A DNA stretch of 64,000 nucleotides from Azospirillum rugosum (GTDB lineage Bacteria > Pseudomonadota > Alphaproteobacteria > Azospirillales > Azospirillaceae). The stretch's first letter is position 1. Each line of letters begins with the position of its first letter. The translations under genes were made by a program, and so were the position numbers. The DNA is taken from the NCBI RefSeq assembly GCF_017876155.1, contig NZ_JAGINP010000027.1, forward strand, positions 45,627 through 109,626, read 5' to 3'. Positions 52,096 through 59,969 of the stretch are shown piece after piece. The notes below the pieces were generated by a model. That model ran no database searches and was not told the origin of the DNA. It saw only the letters and a program-made list of their open reading frames with translations.

Positions 52096-52977
52096 TCACT
52101 CGAAACGCTGGATGCGCTCGCCCAGCAGGCCGCGCGGGCGCAGCAGCAGGACGGTCAGCATCAGCAGGTACATCGACGCCTCGGCGGCCGGCGGCATGAA
52201 GTAGACCGCAAGGCCGCGCACGATGCCGACCAGCACGGCGGCGATCACCACGCCCCAGAAGCTGCCCAGGCCGCCGATGACGACGACCACGAAGGCGGCG
52301 GTGATGATCTCCGTCCCCATGGCCGGGTGCACCCCGGCGATGGGGGCCAGCAGCACGCCGGCCAGCGCCGCCAGCCCGATGCCCAGCGCCACCACAGCCG
52401 TCATGACCGGCGCCAGCGAGATGCCGAGCACCGCGACCATGTCCGGGTTCTGCACCCCGGCCTTCACCACCCGCCCGAAGGCCGTCTTGTTCAGCAGAAG
52501 CCACGTCCCGCCGACCGCCGCCGCGGCGACCGCCAGCATGGCAAGCCGGTATTTGGAGTAGATGAAATCGCCGACGAAGACCTGCCCCTTGATGAAGCCC
52601 GGCATCGGGAAGGGCAGGGGCGCCGCACCCCAGATGATGCGGATCGCCTGCTCCACCACCATGGCGAGGCCGAAGGTCAGCAGCAGGCTGTAGATCGGGT
52701 CGGTGCGGTAGAAGCGGCGCAGCATCGTGCGCTCGATCACGATGCCGATCGCCGCCACCAGCAGCGGCGACAGGACGAAGGCGCCGCCGAAGCCCAGCCG
52801 CTGCTCCAGCTCGATCGCGAAATAGGCGCCCAGCGCGTAGAAGGCGCCGTGGGCGAGGTTGACGACTCCGCCCAGGCTGAAGATCAGCGACAGGCCGAGC
52901 GCGATGAGCAGGTAATAGGCGCTGACGACGAGGCCGTTCAGCACCTGCTCCAAGATGAAAAGCAGTTCCACCGGCAC
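52096..52977 (-). CDS. livH: branched-chain amino acid-type ABC permease LivH
   Basis: A 293-residue permease with about eight hydrophobic segments: EQVLNGLVVSAYYLLIALGLSLIFSLGGVVNLAHGAFYALGAY is the typical LivH opening, with GGLGSFWGVVIAAVLVGIV in the later half. It pairs with the LivM domain of the next gene to form the channel. A repeat and a 187-bp gap separate it from the binding-protein gene. Confidence 0.95.
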   Translation of the reverse strand: MPVELLFILEQVLNGLVVSAYYLLIALGLSLIFSLGGVVNLAHGAFYALGAYFAIELEQRLGFGGAFVLSPLLVAAIGIVIERTMLRRFYRTDPIYSLLLTFGLAMVVEQAIRIIWGAAPLPFPMPGFIKGQVFVGDFIYSKYRLAMLAVAAAAVGGTWLLLNKTAFGRVVKAGVQNPDMVAVLGISLAPVMTAVVALGIGLAALAGVLLAPIAGVHPAMGTEIITAAFVVVVIGGLGSFWGVVIAAVLVGIVRGLAVYFMPPAAEASMYLLMLTVLLLRPRGLLGERIQRFE

Positions 52978-53001
52978 CTCTCAGCAAAGGGCCTTTCGAA
53001 C

Positions 53002-53143
53002 ACCCCCTCTCCCTGCTCCGCAGGGAGAGGGAGGGGCCCACGAAGTGGGAGGGTGAGGGCAAGGCTATCCCGAGAAACCAAGCCCTCACCCTCCCGCCTG
53101 CGGCGGGTCCCTCCCTCTCCCGCCGGGGGCGGGAGAGGGGGTT
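53002..53143. repeat. GC-rich paired hairpin repeat, copy I
   Basis: CCCCCTCTCCCTGCTCCGCAGGGAGAGGGAGGGG-type arm, GGGAGGGTGAGGGC, and the complementary CCCTCACCCTCCC ... CTCCCTCTCCCGCCGGGGGCGGGAGAGGGGG. It lies between the substrate-binding gene and livH. As a strong hairpin after the first gene it could make the binding protein more abundant than the membrane subunits. Confidence 0.85.
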
Positions 53144-53164
53144 TTTGAGGGCGACCGTCGCGCC

Positions 53165-54445
53165 TCAGGTGAAGGTGCAGGCGTTCTCCTGCTTGGTGGG
53201 TTGGATGACCTCCAGGTCTTCGCCGGCGCCGGGGACCGCGGTGCCGAGCAGCAGCATGTCCCACTTGTCCTTCTGCTCGGCCTTCGGCTTGGGCGTGATG
53301 GTGTACATCTCCGCGATCAGCTGGTGGTCCCAGTTGCGGAAATAGCCCTCGCGGCCCTTCAGGACGTCGAACTTGGCCTGGGATTCCAGGTGGGCGATGA
53401 TCGTGTCGCTTGTCGTCGACTTGGTCTCGGCCATCGCCTGGGCCAGCACCTTGGCCGCCAGATAGTCGCCCCAGGCCTGGTTTTCCGGCGGCTTGCCCCA
53501 GCGCTTGATGAAGGCCTGGGTGAAGGCCTGCGCGCTGGGCGACTGCACGGTGTGGTGCCAGATGCACGGCCATGTGCCGGTGAAGGTGTCCGAGCCGGCG
53601 CCCCAGGCCGCGGCCGTGTCGAAGCCGCCGCCGGCGATGGGGAAGGGCAGGCCGTATTCGTTGTACTGCTTGATGAAGTTGGTGATCTGATTGCCGGCGA
53701 GGTTGGAGACGACGAGGTCCGGCTTGGCCTGCCGGATTTTCAGGATGAAGGGGCTGAAGTCGCTGGCGTCGGTCGGCACCAGCTCGCTGCCGGCGAAGCT
53801 GCCGCCGTTGTCTTCCGCGAACTTCTTGGTGACCCGCAGCAGGTCGTGGCCGAAGGCGTAGTCGGCGGTCAGGCCGAACCACTTCTTGCCCTTCACCATG
53901 CCGTCGCGCAGCAGGGCCTGACCCACCGCCTTGACGTAGGCGGTGTTGGACCCTTCGATGTGGAACATGTAGCGGTTGCAGGACTTCCCGCGCAGCTCAT
54001 CCGAATTGCAGCCGGTCTGGATGAACAGCGTCTTGTTGCGGCCGGCCACCTGCGAGATCGACAGGCCGGAGGCGGAGCTGATCTCGCCCAGGATCGCCGC
54101 GACCTTCTCGCGCTCGATCATGCGCTCCGCCTTGGTGGCGGCGGTGGACGGGTTCACGCTGTCCTCGGCCAGCAGTTCGACCTTGCGGCCCAGCACGCCG
54201 CCGGCCGCGTTGATCTCCTCCACCGCCAGGGTGACGCCCATCACGGCGTATTCCCCCAGCGGCCCGAGGAAGCCGGTGCGCGGCGTCAGGTGGCCGACGC
54301 GGATGACGTCGGATTGCGCCCGGGCCGATTGCGCCTGGAGGATGGCCGGGGCGCCGATCGTGCCGGCGACGGCGAGGCCGGCGGTGGAGGTCAGAAGGGT
54401 GCGGCGCGTCAGTCCTGTTTTGGCATTTGGGCCTGTGCTGGTCAT
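53165..54445 (-). CDS. Liv-type ABC transporter substrate-binding protein, Tat-exported
   Basis: A 426-residue type-I periplasmic binding protein. The N-terminus is twin-arginine (LTRRTLLTSTAGLAVAGTIGAP) rather than Sec. The body has HLTPRTGFLGPLGEYAVMGVTLAVEEINAAGGVLGRKVEL and ILGEISSASGLSISQVA, the LivK/AmiC-like ligand cleft. Three cysteines in GCNSDELRGKSCNRYM may form a disulfide. It is the first gene of the transporter unit and diverges from the GntR gene. The ligand is probably the substrate of the neighbouring dehydrogenase/BKACE enzymes. Confidence 0.93.
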   Translation of the reverse strand: MTSTGPNAKTGLTRRTLLTSTAGLAVAGTIGAPAILQAQSARAQSDVIRVGHLTPRTGFLGPLGEYAVMGVTLAVEEINAAGGVLGRKVELLAEDSVNPSTAATKAERMIEREKVAAILGEISSASGLSISQVAGRNKTLFIQTGCNSDELRGKSCNRYMFHIEGSNTAYVKAVGQALLRDGMVKGKKWFGLTADYAFGHDLLRVTKKFAEDNGGSFAGSELVPTDASDFSPFILKIRQAKPDLVVSNLAGNQITNFIKQYNEYGLPFPIAGGGFDTAAAWGAGSDTFTGTWPCIWHHTVQSPSAQAFTQAFIKRWGKPPENQAWGDYLAAKVLAQAMAETKSTTSDTIIAHLESQAKFDVLKGREGYFRNWDHQLIAEMYTITPKPKAEQKDKWDMLLLGTAVPGAGEDLEVIQPTKQENACTFT

Positions 54446-54497
54446 TGGGTCTGTCTCCTCCCATGGAGTCCGTGCGGCTTCTCGTTGGAAGCCTGGT

Positions 54498-54518
54498 CCG
54501 CCCCGTTTTCTGGGGCGG
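54498..54518. promoter_or_regulatory. stem-loop in the GntR/substrate-binding gene intergenic region
   Basis: CCGCCCC-GTTTTCT-GGGGCGG, a perfect 7-bp stem, lies 53 bp upstream of the binding-protein start and 130 bp upstream of the GntR start. It may be a leader hairpin for the binding-protein message or part of the GntR-controlled operator region. Confidence 0.35.
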
Positions 54519-54647
54519 GCGGTTCCTGCCGTTTTTCCGGATTGTCATTCTCCGGGGCAGCCGCGATATGTTATCACAGTTCCAGTCCGCCGCCGCGGCG
54601 TCAAGCCGCGCAATCGGGCGAAGGGTTACGACGATGGGCCAAGGACC

Positions 54648-55355
54648 ATGGGCTTAGGCGGTGTGAGTGGGGGCGGGATCGGCGCGCTGGACAAGGTCGA
54701 CCGGGAGACGATGGGCGCGCGGGTCTACCGCGACCTGCGCAGCCTCATCATGGCCGGGCAGGTGTCGCCGGGCGACCGGCTGACCATCCGGACTCTGGCC
54801 GCGGCGCTGGGCACCAGCATGATGCCGGTGCGCGACGCCATCACCCGGCTGGCGGCGGAGCAGGCGCTGGAGGTGCTGCCGAACCGCACGGTCCGCGTGC
54901 CGATCATGACGCGCGCCCGGTTCGAGGAGGTGCGGACCATCCGCCTGATGCTGGAAGGCCACGCGGTGGAAACCGCGGCCGGCATCGTCACGCCCGAGGC
55001 GCTGGCGCGCCTTCGCGCCCTGCACGAGGAGTTCACGGCGGAGCACAACACCGGCGATCCCGATCCGGCGGCGCTGATCCGCATCAACAAGGACTTCCAC
55101 TTCGGGATCTACGAGGCCGCGGCGATGCCCGCGCTGCTGCAGATCATCGAGGGGCTGTGGCTGCAGATCGGGCCGGTGCTGAACTTCGACCTGCGCTCCA
55201 AGTCGAAACGCCTGTCGGAGCGGGTCGCCCTGCGCCACCACGGGGACCTGCTCGACGCGCTCGGCCGCCGCGACGGCCCGGCGGCGCGCGCGGCGCTCGC
55301 CGGGGACATCGTCAGCGCGGGCGATTTCATCCTTCGCTGCGGGTCGCTGGTTTGA
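54648..55355 (+). CDS. GntR/FCD family regulator of the Liv/BKACE cluster
   Basis: About 235 residues from ATG 54648. N-terminal winged helix: VYRDLRSLIMAGQVSPGDRLTIRTLAAALGTSMMPVRDAITRLAAEQ. C-terminal FCD domain with metal-binding His/Asp pattern (FHFGIYEAA..., RHHGDLLDAL). It is transcribed away from the Liv/BKACE genes, as expected for their repressor. The effector is probably the imported acid. The end overlaps the tautomerase gene on the other strand by 29 bp. Confidence 0.92.
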   Translation: MGLGGVSGGGIGALDKVDRETMGARVYRDLRSLIMAGQVSPGDRLTIRTLAAALGTSMMPVRDAITRLAAEQALEVLPNRTVRVPIMTRARFEEVRTIRLMLEGHAVETAAGIVTPEALARLRALHEEFTAEHNTGDPDPAALIRINKDFHFGIYEAAAMPALLQIIEGLWLQIGPVLNFDLRSKSKRLSERVALRHHGDLLDALGRRDGPAARAALAGDIVSAGDFILRCGSLV

Positions 55356-55584
55356 CGCCCGCCGCCAGCCGGCGGCGGTATTCCGCCACCGGCAGTCCGC
55401 CCTGGCCCCAGTTTTCCAGGGGCACCTCGTCGATCACGACGAAGGTCACTTCGGGCGGCTTGTTCAGCACCTCGTACAGCAGGTCGCTGACGCCCTTGAT
55501 CAGGGCCGCCTTCTGCTCCGGCGTCGCGGCGGCTTCACCGGGGGTCGCACCCTCGCGGGTGATCTGGATGTTCACGTAGGGCAT
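55327..55584 (-). CDS. 4-oxalocrotonate tautomerase family protein
   Basis: An 85-residue tautomerase with the catalytic Pro directly after the initiator Met (MPYVNIQITREG) and the typical KAALIKGVSDLLYEVLNKPPEVTFVVIDEVPLENWG helix-strand pattern. Such enzymes interconvert keto and enol forms of dicarbonyl compounds. It ends inside the 3' part of the convergent GntR gene and is followed upstream by an SDR gene (40-bp gap), so the two may be cotranscribed. Confidence 0.92.
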   Translation of the reverse strand: MPYVNIQITREGATPGEAAATPEQKAALIKGVSDLLYEVLNKPPEVTFVVIDEVPLENWGQGGLPVAEYRRRLAAGVKPATRSEG

Positions 55585-55624
55585 CGGAGCGTTCCTGTCT
55601 GTTCGGGGTGCTTGTCCGGGGTGC

Positions 55625-56335
55625 CTACCAGCGGCCGGCGTGCTGGCCGCCGTCGACGTGCAGCGTCTCGCCGGTGACGAAGCCCGCCCCGTCGAGGTAG
55701 AGGACCGCGTCCACGATGTCCTGGATCGAGCCCATGTGGCCGACCGGGTGCAGGGCGGACAGGAACTCGTACGTCTCCGGGGCGTGCATCGGCGTCTTGA
55801 TGATGCCCGGCGACACCGCGTTCACGCGGATGCCCTTGCCGGCGTATTCGATGGCGAGCGAGCGGACCACCGCGTCCAGGCCGCCCTTCGACAGCGAGGC
55901 CAGCGCCGCCGGCACGCCGGCCACGGGTTGCTCGACCAGCGTGGTGGTGATGTTGACGATGTGCCCGCTGCCTTGGGTCAGCATCTGCGCGGCGGCCAGC
56001 TGGGAGACGTGGAAGAAGCCGGCCACGTTGGTGGCCATGACCGCCGCGAAATCGTCGGCGGTGTATTCGGTGAAGGGCTTGGCGACGAAGATGCCGGCGT
56101 TGTTGACCAGCGTGTCGATGCGGCCGAACCGCTCGCGGGCGGCCGCGACGACGCGCTTGGCGGTGTCCGGGTCGGCGATGTCGCCGGCGACGGCCAGGAC
56201 GTTCGCGTCGCCGCTCGGCTGGATGGAGCGCGAGGTGGCGACGACGGCGAAACCCTGCTGGCGGAAGCCCGCCACCAGACCGGCCCCGATGCCCTGCGAC
56301 GCGCCGGTGATCAGCGCAACCTTCTGCGTGCTCAT
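55625..56335 (-). CDS. SDR-like protein lacking the catalytic Tyr
   Basis: A 236-residue SDR fold with intact cofactor motif TGASQGIGAG (residues 10-19), NNAG (78-81) and DGGQH near the end. The active site is altered: the Tyr-x-x-x-Lys position reads ALSK-like (Ala146, Lys150 in LASLSKGG) and the usual Ser region is NITTTL (130-132). Ordinary SDR chemistry is therefore doubtful, though related sequences with this pattern occur in proteobacteria. GAGGA precedes the start. It diverges from a LysR gene that may control it and the tautomerase. Confidence 0.88.
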   Translation of the reverse strand: MSTQKVALITGASQGIGAGLVAGFRQQGFAVVATSRSIQPSGDANVLAVAGDIADPDTAKRVVAAARERFGRIDTLVNNAGIFVAKPFTEYTADDFAAVMATNVAGFFHVSQLAAAQMLTQGSGHIVNITTTLVEQPVAGVPAALASLSKGGLDAVVRSLAIEYAGKGIRVNAVSPGIIKTPMHAPETYEFLSALHPVGHMGSIQDIVDAVLYLDGAGFVTGETLHVDGGQHAGRW

Positions 56336-56504
56336 GATGGGTCCTCGATTGATGAGTTGAACTTGCGTTGGCGGGGGCGACAGGGCCGTTGGAACCTTGC
56401 TGCCGAAGCCGTGTATCTGCCCCGCTTTCCCGTTGAAAAATGCGCCGGAACGCGTAGAACGGCAAACGAGCTTTCCTCATCGAATCGACAAGGTGGATTT
56501 GTCG

Positions 56505-57410
56505 ATGTCGCGACCCTTGCTTCCGCTCGGCGGCTTCCGCGCCTTCGAGGCCGCCGCCCGCCACCTGAGCTTCGCCCGCGCCGCGGAGGAGCTGCGCGTC
56601 ACCCCGGCGGCGATCAGCCACCAGGTGCGGACGCTGGAGGACTATCTCGGCGTGGCGTTGTTCCGGCGCAGCGGCCGGCGCGTGCTGCTGACGGAGGCGG
56701 GGCAGATCATGCTGCCGGACCTGCGGCGCAGCTTCGACCTGATGGAGGCGGCCATGGCGCAGGCCAAGCGGCTCGCGGCTGGCGGCATCCTGACGGTCAG
56801 CATGTCGCCGTCCTTCGCCGCCAAATGGCTGATGCCGCGCATCGAACGGTTCCGGGCGCGCCATCCGGACATCGACCTGCGCATCGACGCGGACGTGCGG
56901 CTGGTGGACTTCGCCGCCAACGAGGTGGACATCGTCATCCGCTATGGCCCCGGCCGCTATCCGGGCCTGGACAGCGTGCTGCTGTTCGAGGAGGAGCTGT
57001 TCCCGGTGTGCAGCCCGCGGCTGCTGTCCGGGCCGACGCCGCTGCGCACCCTGGCCGACCTGCCGCAGCAAATGCTGCTGCACGACGAGACGATCAACTT
57101 CGCGGGGCCGATCCCGTCATGGCGGGTCTGGCTGCAACGGGTCGGGCTGGAGCAGGCCGTCGACCTCTCCCGCGGCTTGCGCTTCACCGCCACGGTGACG
57201 GCGACGCAGGCCGCGGTCGACGGGCACGGGGTGCTGCTGGGGCGCAGCCTGATCGTCGCCGACGACCTCGCGGCCGGGCGGCTGGTCCGCCCCTTCGCGG
57301 AATCCTGCCCCGCGGGGTTCGGCTATTACCTCGTCCACCCGCCCCAGGCCGCGGCGCGGGCCAACCTCCGCGCCTTCGTCGACTGGATCATGGAGGAGGC
57401 GCGCGGTTGA
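56505..57410 (+). CDS. LysR-type transcriptional regulator, GcvA-like
   Basis: About 301 residues from ATG 56505 with AAGGTGG upstream. The DNA-binding part (PLGGFRAFEAAARHLSFARAAEELRVTPAAISHQVRTLEDYLGVALFRRSG) matches the GcvA subgroup, and the effector domain has VRLVDFAANEVDIVIRYGPG. It diverges from the SDR/tautomerase genes and precedes the YcaQ-like gene in the same direction. Control of the divergent pair is likely. Confidence 0.93.
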   Translation: MSRPLLPLGGFRAFEAAARHLSFARAAEELRVTPAAISHQVRTLEDYLGVALFRRSGRRVLLTEAGQIMLPDLRRSFDLMEAAMAQAKRLAAGGILTVSMSPSFAAKWLMPRIERFRARHPDIDLRIDADVRLVDFAANEVDIVIRYGPGRYPGLDSVLLFEEELFPVCSPRLLSGPTPLRTLADLPQQMLLHDETINFAGPIPSWRVWLQRVGLEQAVDLSRGLRFTATVTATQAAVDGHGVLLGRSLIVADDLAAGRLVRPFAESCPAGFGYYLVHPPQAAARANLRAFVDWIMEEARG

Positions 57411-57496
57411 CGGGCGCGCCGGGTTCGATTACGTCCCGCAACACGCCGACCCATAGGACGGCCCACGGGGCGGCGGCCGGCGAAAGGGACAGCGAC

Positions 57497-58648
57497 GTGA
57501 GCCTTTCCTCCTTTCCGATATCCGGGCAGCAGGCGCGGGCGATCTGGCTGCGCGCGCAGCGCCTGGACGAGGCGGCGCCGTTCGGCTCCGGCCCCGAGGC
57601 GGCGTGGCGGGCGGTGGAGCATCTCGGCTATGTGCAGATCGACGCCATCAACGTCATCGAGCGCAGCCACCACCACATCCTCTACACCCGCATCCCGGAC
57701 TACCGGCCGTCGGACCTCGACCGGGCGCAGGCCGCCGACAAGACGGTGTTCGAATACTGGACCCACGCCCTGTCCTATGTCTCCGTCGGCGACTTCCGCT
57801 TCTTCAGGCCGGCGATGGCCGCCTTCCGGGCCGGGCCGCCCAAGCCTTACGACTCCCTGGACCCGGCCGACTACGCCGCGATGCTGAGGCGCATCGAAGC
57901 CGAGGGGCCGATCGCGATCCGCGACATCGACGACGACGTCCTGGTGGAGAAGACCCACCCCTGGGGCAGCCGCAAGCCGTCGCGGCGAGCATTGCGCTAC
58001 GGCTTCTTCGCCGGCGACCTGGTCGTCAGCAAGCGGACCGGCATCGAGAAGACCTACGATCTGACGGGCCGCCATTTCGGCTGGGCGGAAGCCCCGCAGA
58101 CGGCCACGGAGGAGGAGGTCGCGGCCTATCTGCTGGACCGCGCCCTGCGGTCGCAGGGTCTGGTCAGCCTGGATTCCGCCAGCTACGGCGTCACGCGGGC
58201 GAAGGCCGCCCTGTCCCGGATCATCGACGCTGGCGTCGCGGCGGGCTCGCTCGTCCCGATCCACCTCGACGGGCAGGAGAAGCTGCGGCACTGGACCACG
58301 CCGGAGGCGCTGGATGAGTCCCGTGACCGCACCGCCACCCGGCGCGTCCACATCCTGTCGCCCTTCGACCCGCTGGTGATCCAGCGCAAGCGCTTCAAGC
58401 TGTTCTTCGGCCACGAGCACCGTTTCGAGGCCTACGTGCCGCCCGCGCAGCGGGTCTACGGCTATTTCACCCTGCCGGTGATCGTCGGCCAGCGGCCGGT
58501 GGCGGTCCTGGACCTGAAGATGGACCGGCCGTCGAAGACCCTGCTGATCCAGAAATGGTCGTGGCTGGTCGACCCCAGCCCGTCCCTGAAGGGCCGGATC
58601 GACCGGGAACTCCAGCGCTTCGAGGCGTTCCAGCGCGGCGGCGCCTGA
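57497..58648 (+). CDS. YcaQ/AlkZ-type DNA glycosylase (winged-helix crosslink repair protein)
   Basis: A 383-residue protein from a GTG at 57497 with AAGGGA upstream. The AlkZ-like fold is shown by the catalytic Q-x-D motif Gln47-Ile-Asp49 in LGYVQIDAINVIERSHHHILYTRIP, then WTHALSYV, RRALRYGFFAGDLVV and RFEAYVPPAQRVYGYFTLP. E. coli YcaQ unhooks interstrand crosslinks and removes N7-alkylated purines. It follows the LysR gene by 86 bp and is metabolically unrelated to its neighbours. No LexA box was found upstream. Confidence 0.9.
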   Translation: MSLSSFPISGQQARAIWLRAQRLDEAAPFGSGPEAAWRAVEHLGYVQIDAINVIERSHHHILYTRIPDYRPSDLDRAQAADKTVFEYWTHALSYVSVGDFRFFRPAMAAFRAGPPKPYDSLDPADYAAMLRRIEAEGPIAIRDIDDDVLVEKTHPWGSRKPSRRALRYGFFAGDLVVSKRTGIEKTYDLTGRHFGWAEAPQTATEEEVAAYLLDRALRSQGLVSLDSASYGVTRAKAALSRIIDAGVAAGSLVPIHLDGQEKLRHWTTPEALDESRDRTATRRVHILSPFDPLVIQRKRFKLFFGHEHRFEAYVPPAQRVYGYFTLPVIVGQRPVAVLDLKMDRPSKTLLIQKWSWLVDPSPSLKGRIDRELQRFEAFQRGGA

Positions 58649-58734
58649 CCCGGGGAGCGGCATCGGTCGCGATCCCGCCTGATGGCGCCCGGCATCCGTC
58701 GCATGGCTATGCGTTCGGCTATGCCTTCCTCCGA

Positions 58735-58750
58735 TGGTGCAACGTTACAC
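58735..58750. promoter_or_regulatory. LacI-type operator, site 1
   Basis: TGGTGCAACGTTACAC has the LacI-family central CG and TGxAACGTTxCA symmetry. Its reverse complement matches site 2 at 15 of 16 bases. Confidence 0.55.
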
Positions 58751-58778
58751 TTCGCCCCTTTTCATTCGTGGGAGGTTG

Positions 58779-58794
58779 GTGTAACGATGCACCA
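58779..58794. promoter_or_regulatory. LacI-type operator, site 2
   Basis: GTGTAACGATGCACCA lies 40 bp before the dctP start. Centre-to-centre distance to site 1 is 44 bp, about four helical turns, so two LacI-type dimers could sit on the same face. A LacI gene is in the same operon. Confidence 0.55.
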
Positions 58795-58833
58795 AATGGT
58801 TTCGCATGAAAGAACCAGATTGGAGGAGGGTCC

Positions 58834-59871
58834 ATGAAGAGCCTGTCACGCCGCCAGTTCGTCGCCACCGGAGCGACCATCGGAGCGGCCCTTGCGTTCG
58901 CACCGGCGCTGAAATCCGCGCAGGCCGCACCGGCGGTCAAGCTGCTGGTGTCGTCGTCGATGCAGAAGGACGCCCAGACGAGCGCGCACTACGCGTGGTT
59001 CGAGCGGTTCGCGTCGAACGTCCAGTCGAGCCTCGGCGACAAGGTCGAGCTGACCTACTTCCCCAACGGCCAGTTGGGCAAGGAGGCGGACGTCATCCAG
59101 CAGGTCAAGTCGGGGGGCGTCGACATGGCGGTCACCGGCTCGTCCAACCTGGCGACGATCTGTCCCGAGTTCGGCATGCTCGACTACGGCTACGTGTTCG
59201 ACAGCTACCAGCACGCGGCCAAGGCCCTGGATTCCGGCGTCAGCGAGCAGCTCGGCAAGATCATCCGCGACAAGACCGGGGTGAGCGTCGTCGGTTGGGG
59301 CTTCCATTTCGGCGCGCGCAGCGTCTACACGAAGAACAAGCTGGCCGCCATGGCCGACCTGAAGGGCGTGAAGCTGCGCGTCCTCCCGGCCCCGGCCTTC
59401 CTGCAGACCTTCTCGCTGCTCGACGCCATCCCGACCCCGGTGCCGGTCAACGAACTCTACACCGCCCTGCAGACCGGCGTGGTGGATGGGTTCGAGCATG
59501 ACCCGGGAACCGCCATCGACGGCAAGTTCTACGAGGTCGCCAAGAACTGCCTGCTCACCGAGCACCTGTTCAGCCCGATGTGCGCCATCATCGGCAAGCG
59601 CGCCCTGGCCAAGATCCCGGCCGACCTGCAACCGGCCTTCCTCCAGGCGGCGCGCGACGCGACCATCGGCCAGCGCGACTACGCCGTCGGCAAGGCCAAG
59701 GAAACTCTCGACAAGCTGGCGCAGCTCGGCGTGGCGATCACGCCGGTCAGCCCCGCCGAGCGCAAGGCCGCGCAGAAGGTCATCGCAGACCAGCTGTGGG
59801 CCAAGTTCGGGGAGCAGTACCCGGCCACCAAGCCCGCCTTCGCCGTCATCGACCAGACGCGTAGCGCGTAG
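58834..59871 (+). CDS. dctP: TRAP transporter substrate-binding protein DctP
   Basis: A 345-residue periplasmic protein with a twin-arginine signal (SRRQFVATGATIGAALAFAPALKSAQA). DctP features: VELTYFPNGQLGKEADVIQQVKSGGVDMAVTGS, GWGFHFGARSVYTKN, the ligand-carboxylate Arg in LKGVKLRVLPAPAFLQ and VPVNELYTALQTGVVDGFEHDP. It captures an organic or sugar acid for the DctQM permease encoded 98 bp downstream. GGAGGAGGG precedes the ATG. Confidence 0.95.
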   Translation: MKSLSRRQFVATGATIGAALAFAPALKSAQAAPAVKLLVSSSMQKDAQTSAHYAWFERFASNVQSSLGDKVELTYFPNGQLGKEADVIQQVKSGGVDMAVTGSSNLATICPEFGMLDYGYVFDSYQHAAKALDSGVSEQLGKIIRDKTGVSVVGWGFHFGARSVYTKNKLAAMADLKGVKLRVLPAPAFLQTFSLLDAIPTPVPVNELYTALQTGVVDGFEHDPGTAIDGKFYEVAKNCLLTEHLFSPMCAIIGKRALAKIPADLQPAFLQAARDATIGQRDYAVGKAKETLDKLAQLGVAITPVSPAERKAAQKVIADQLWAKFGEQYPATKPAFAVIDQTRSA

Positions 59872-59969
59872 GCATCCCGCAAACGCCGACTGACTCCGAG
59901 GCGCCCTCGGGTCGCGGATCCCGGTCCGCGCCCCGGGGGTGCGCGTGAAGCCCGCGCGAGAGGTGAGCC

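Noticed and set aside
49326..52199. 957-codon plus-strand open frame over the Liv fusion gene
   Set aside because: Antisense to the LivM-LivG-LivF frame that has both Walker A sites; product is compositionally biased with no recognisable domain.
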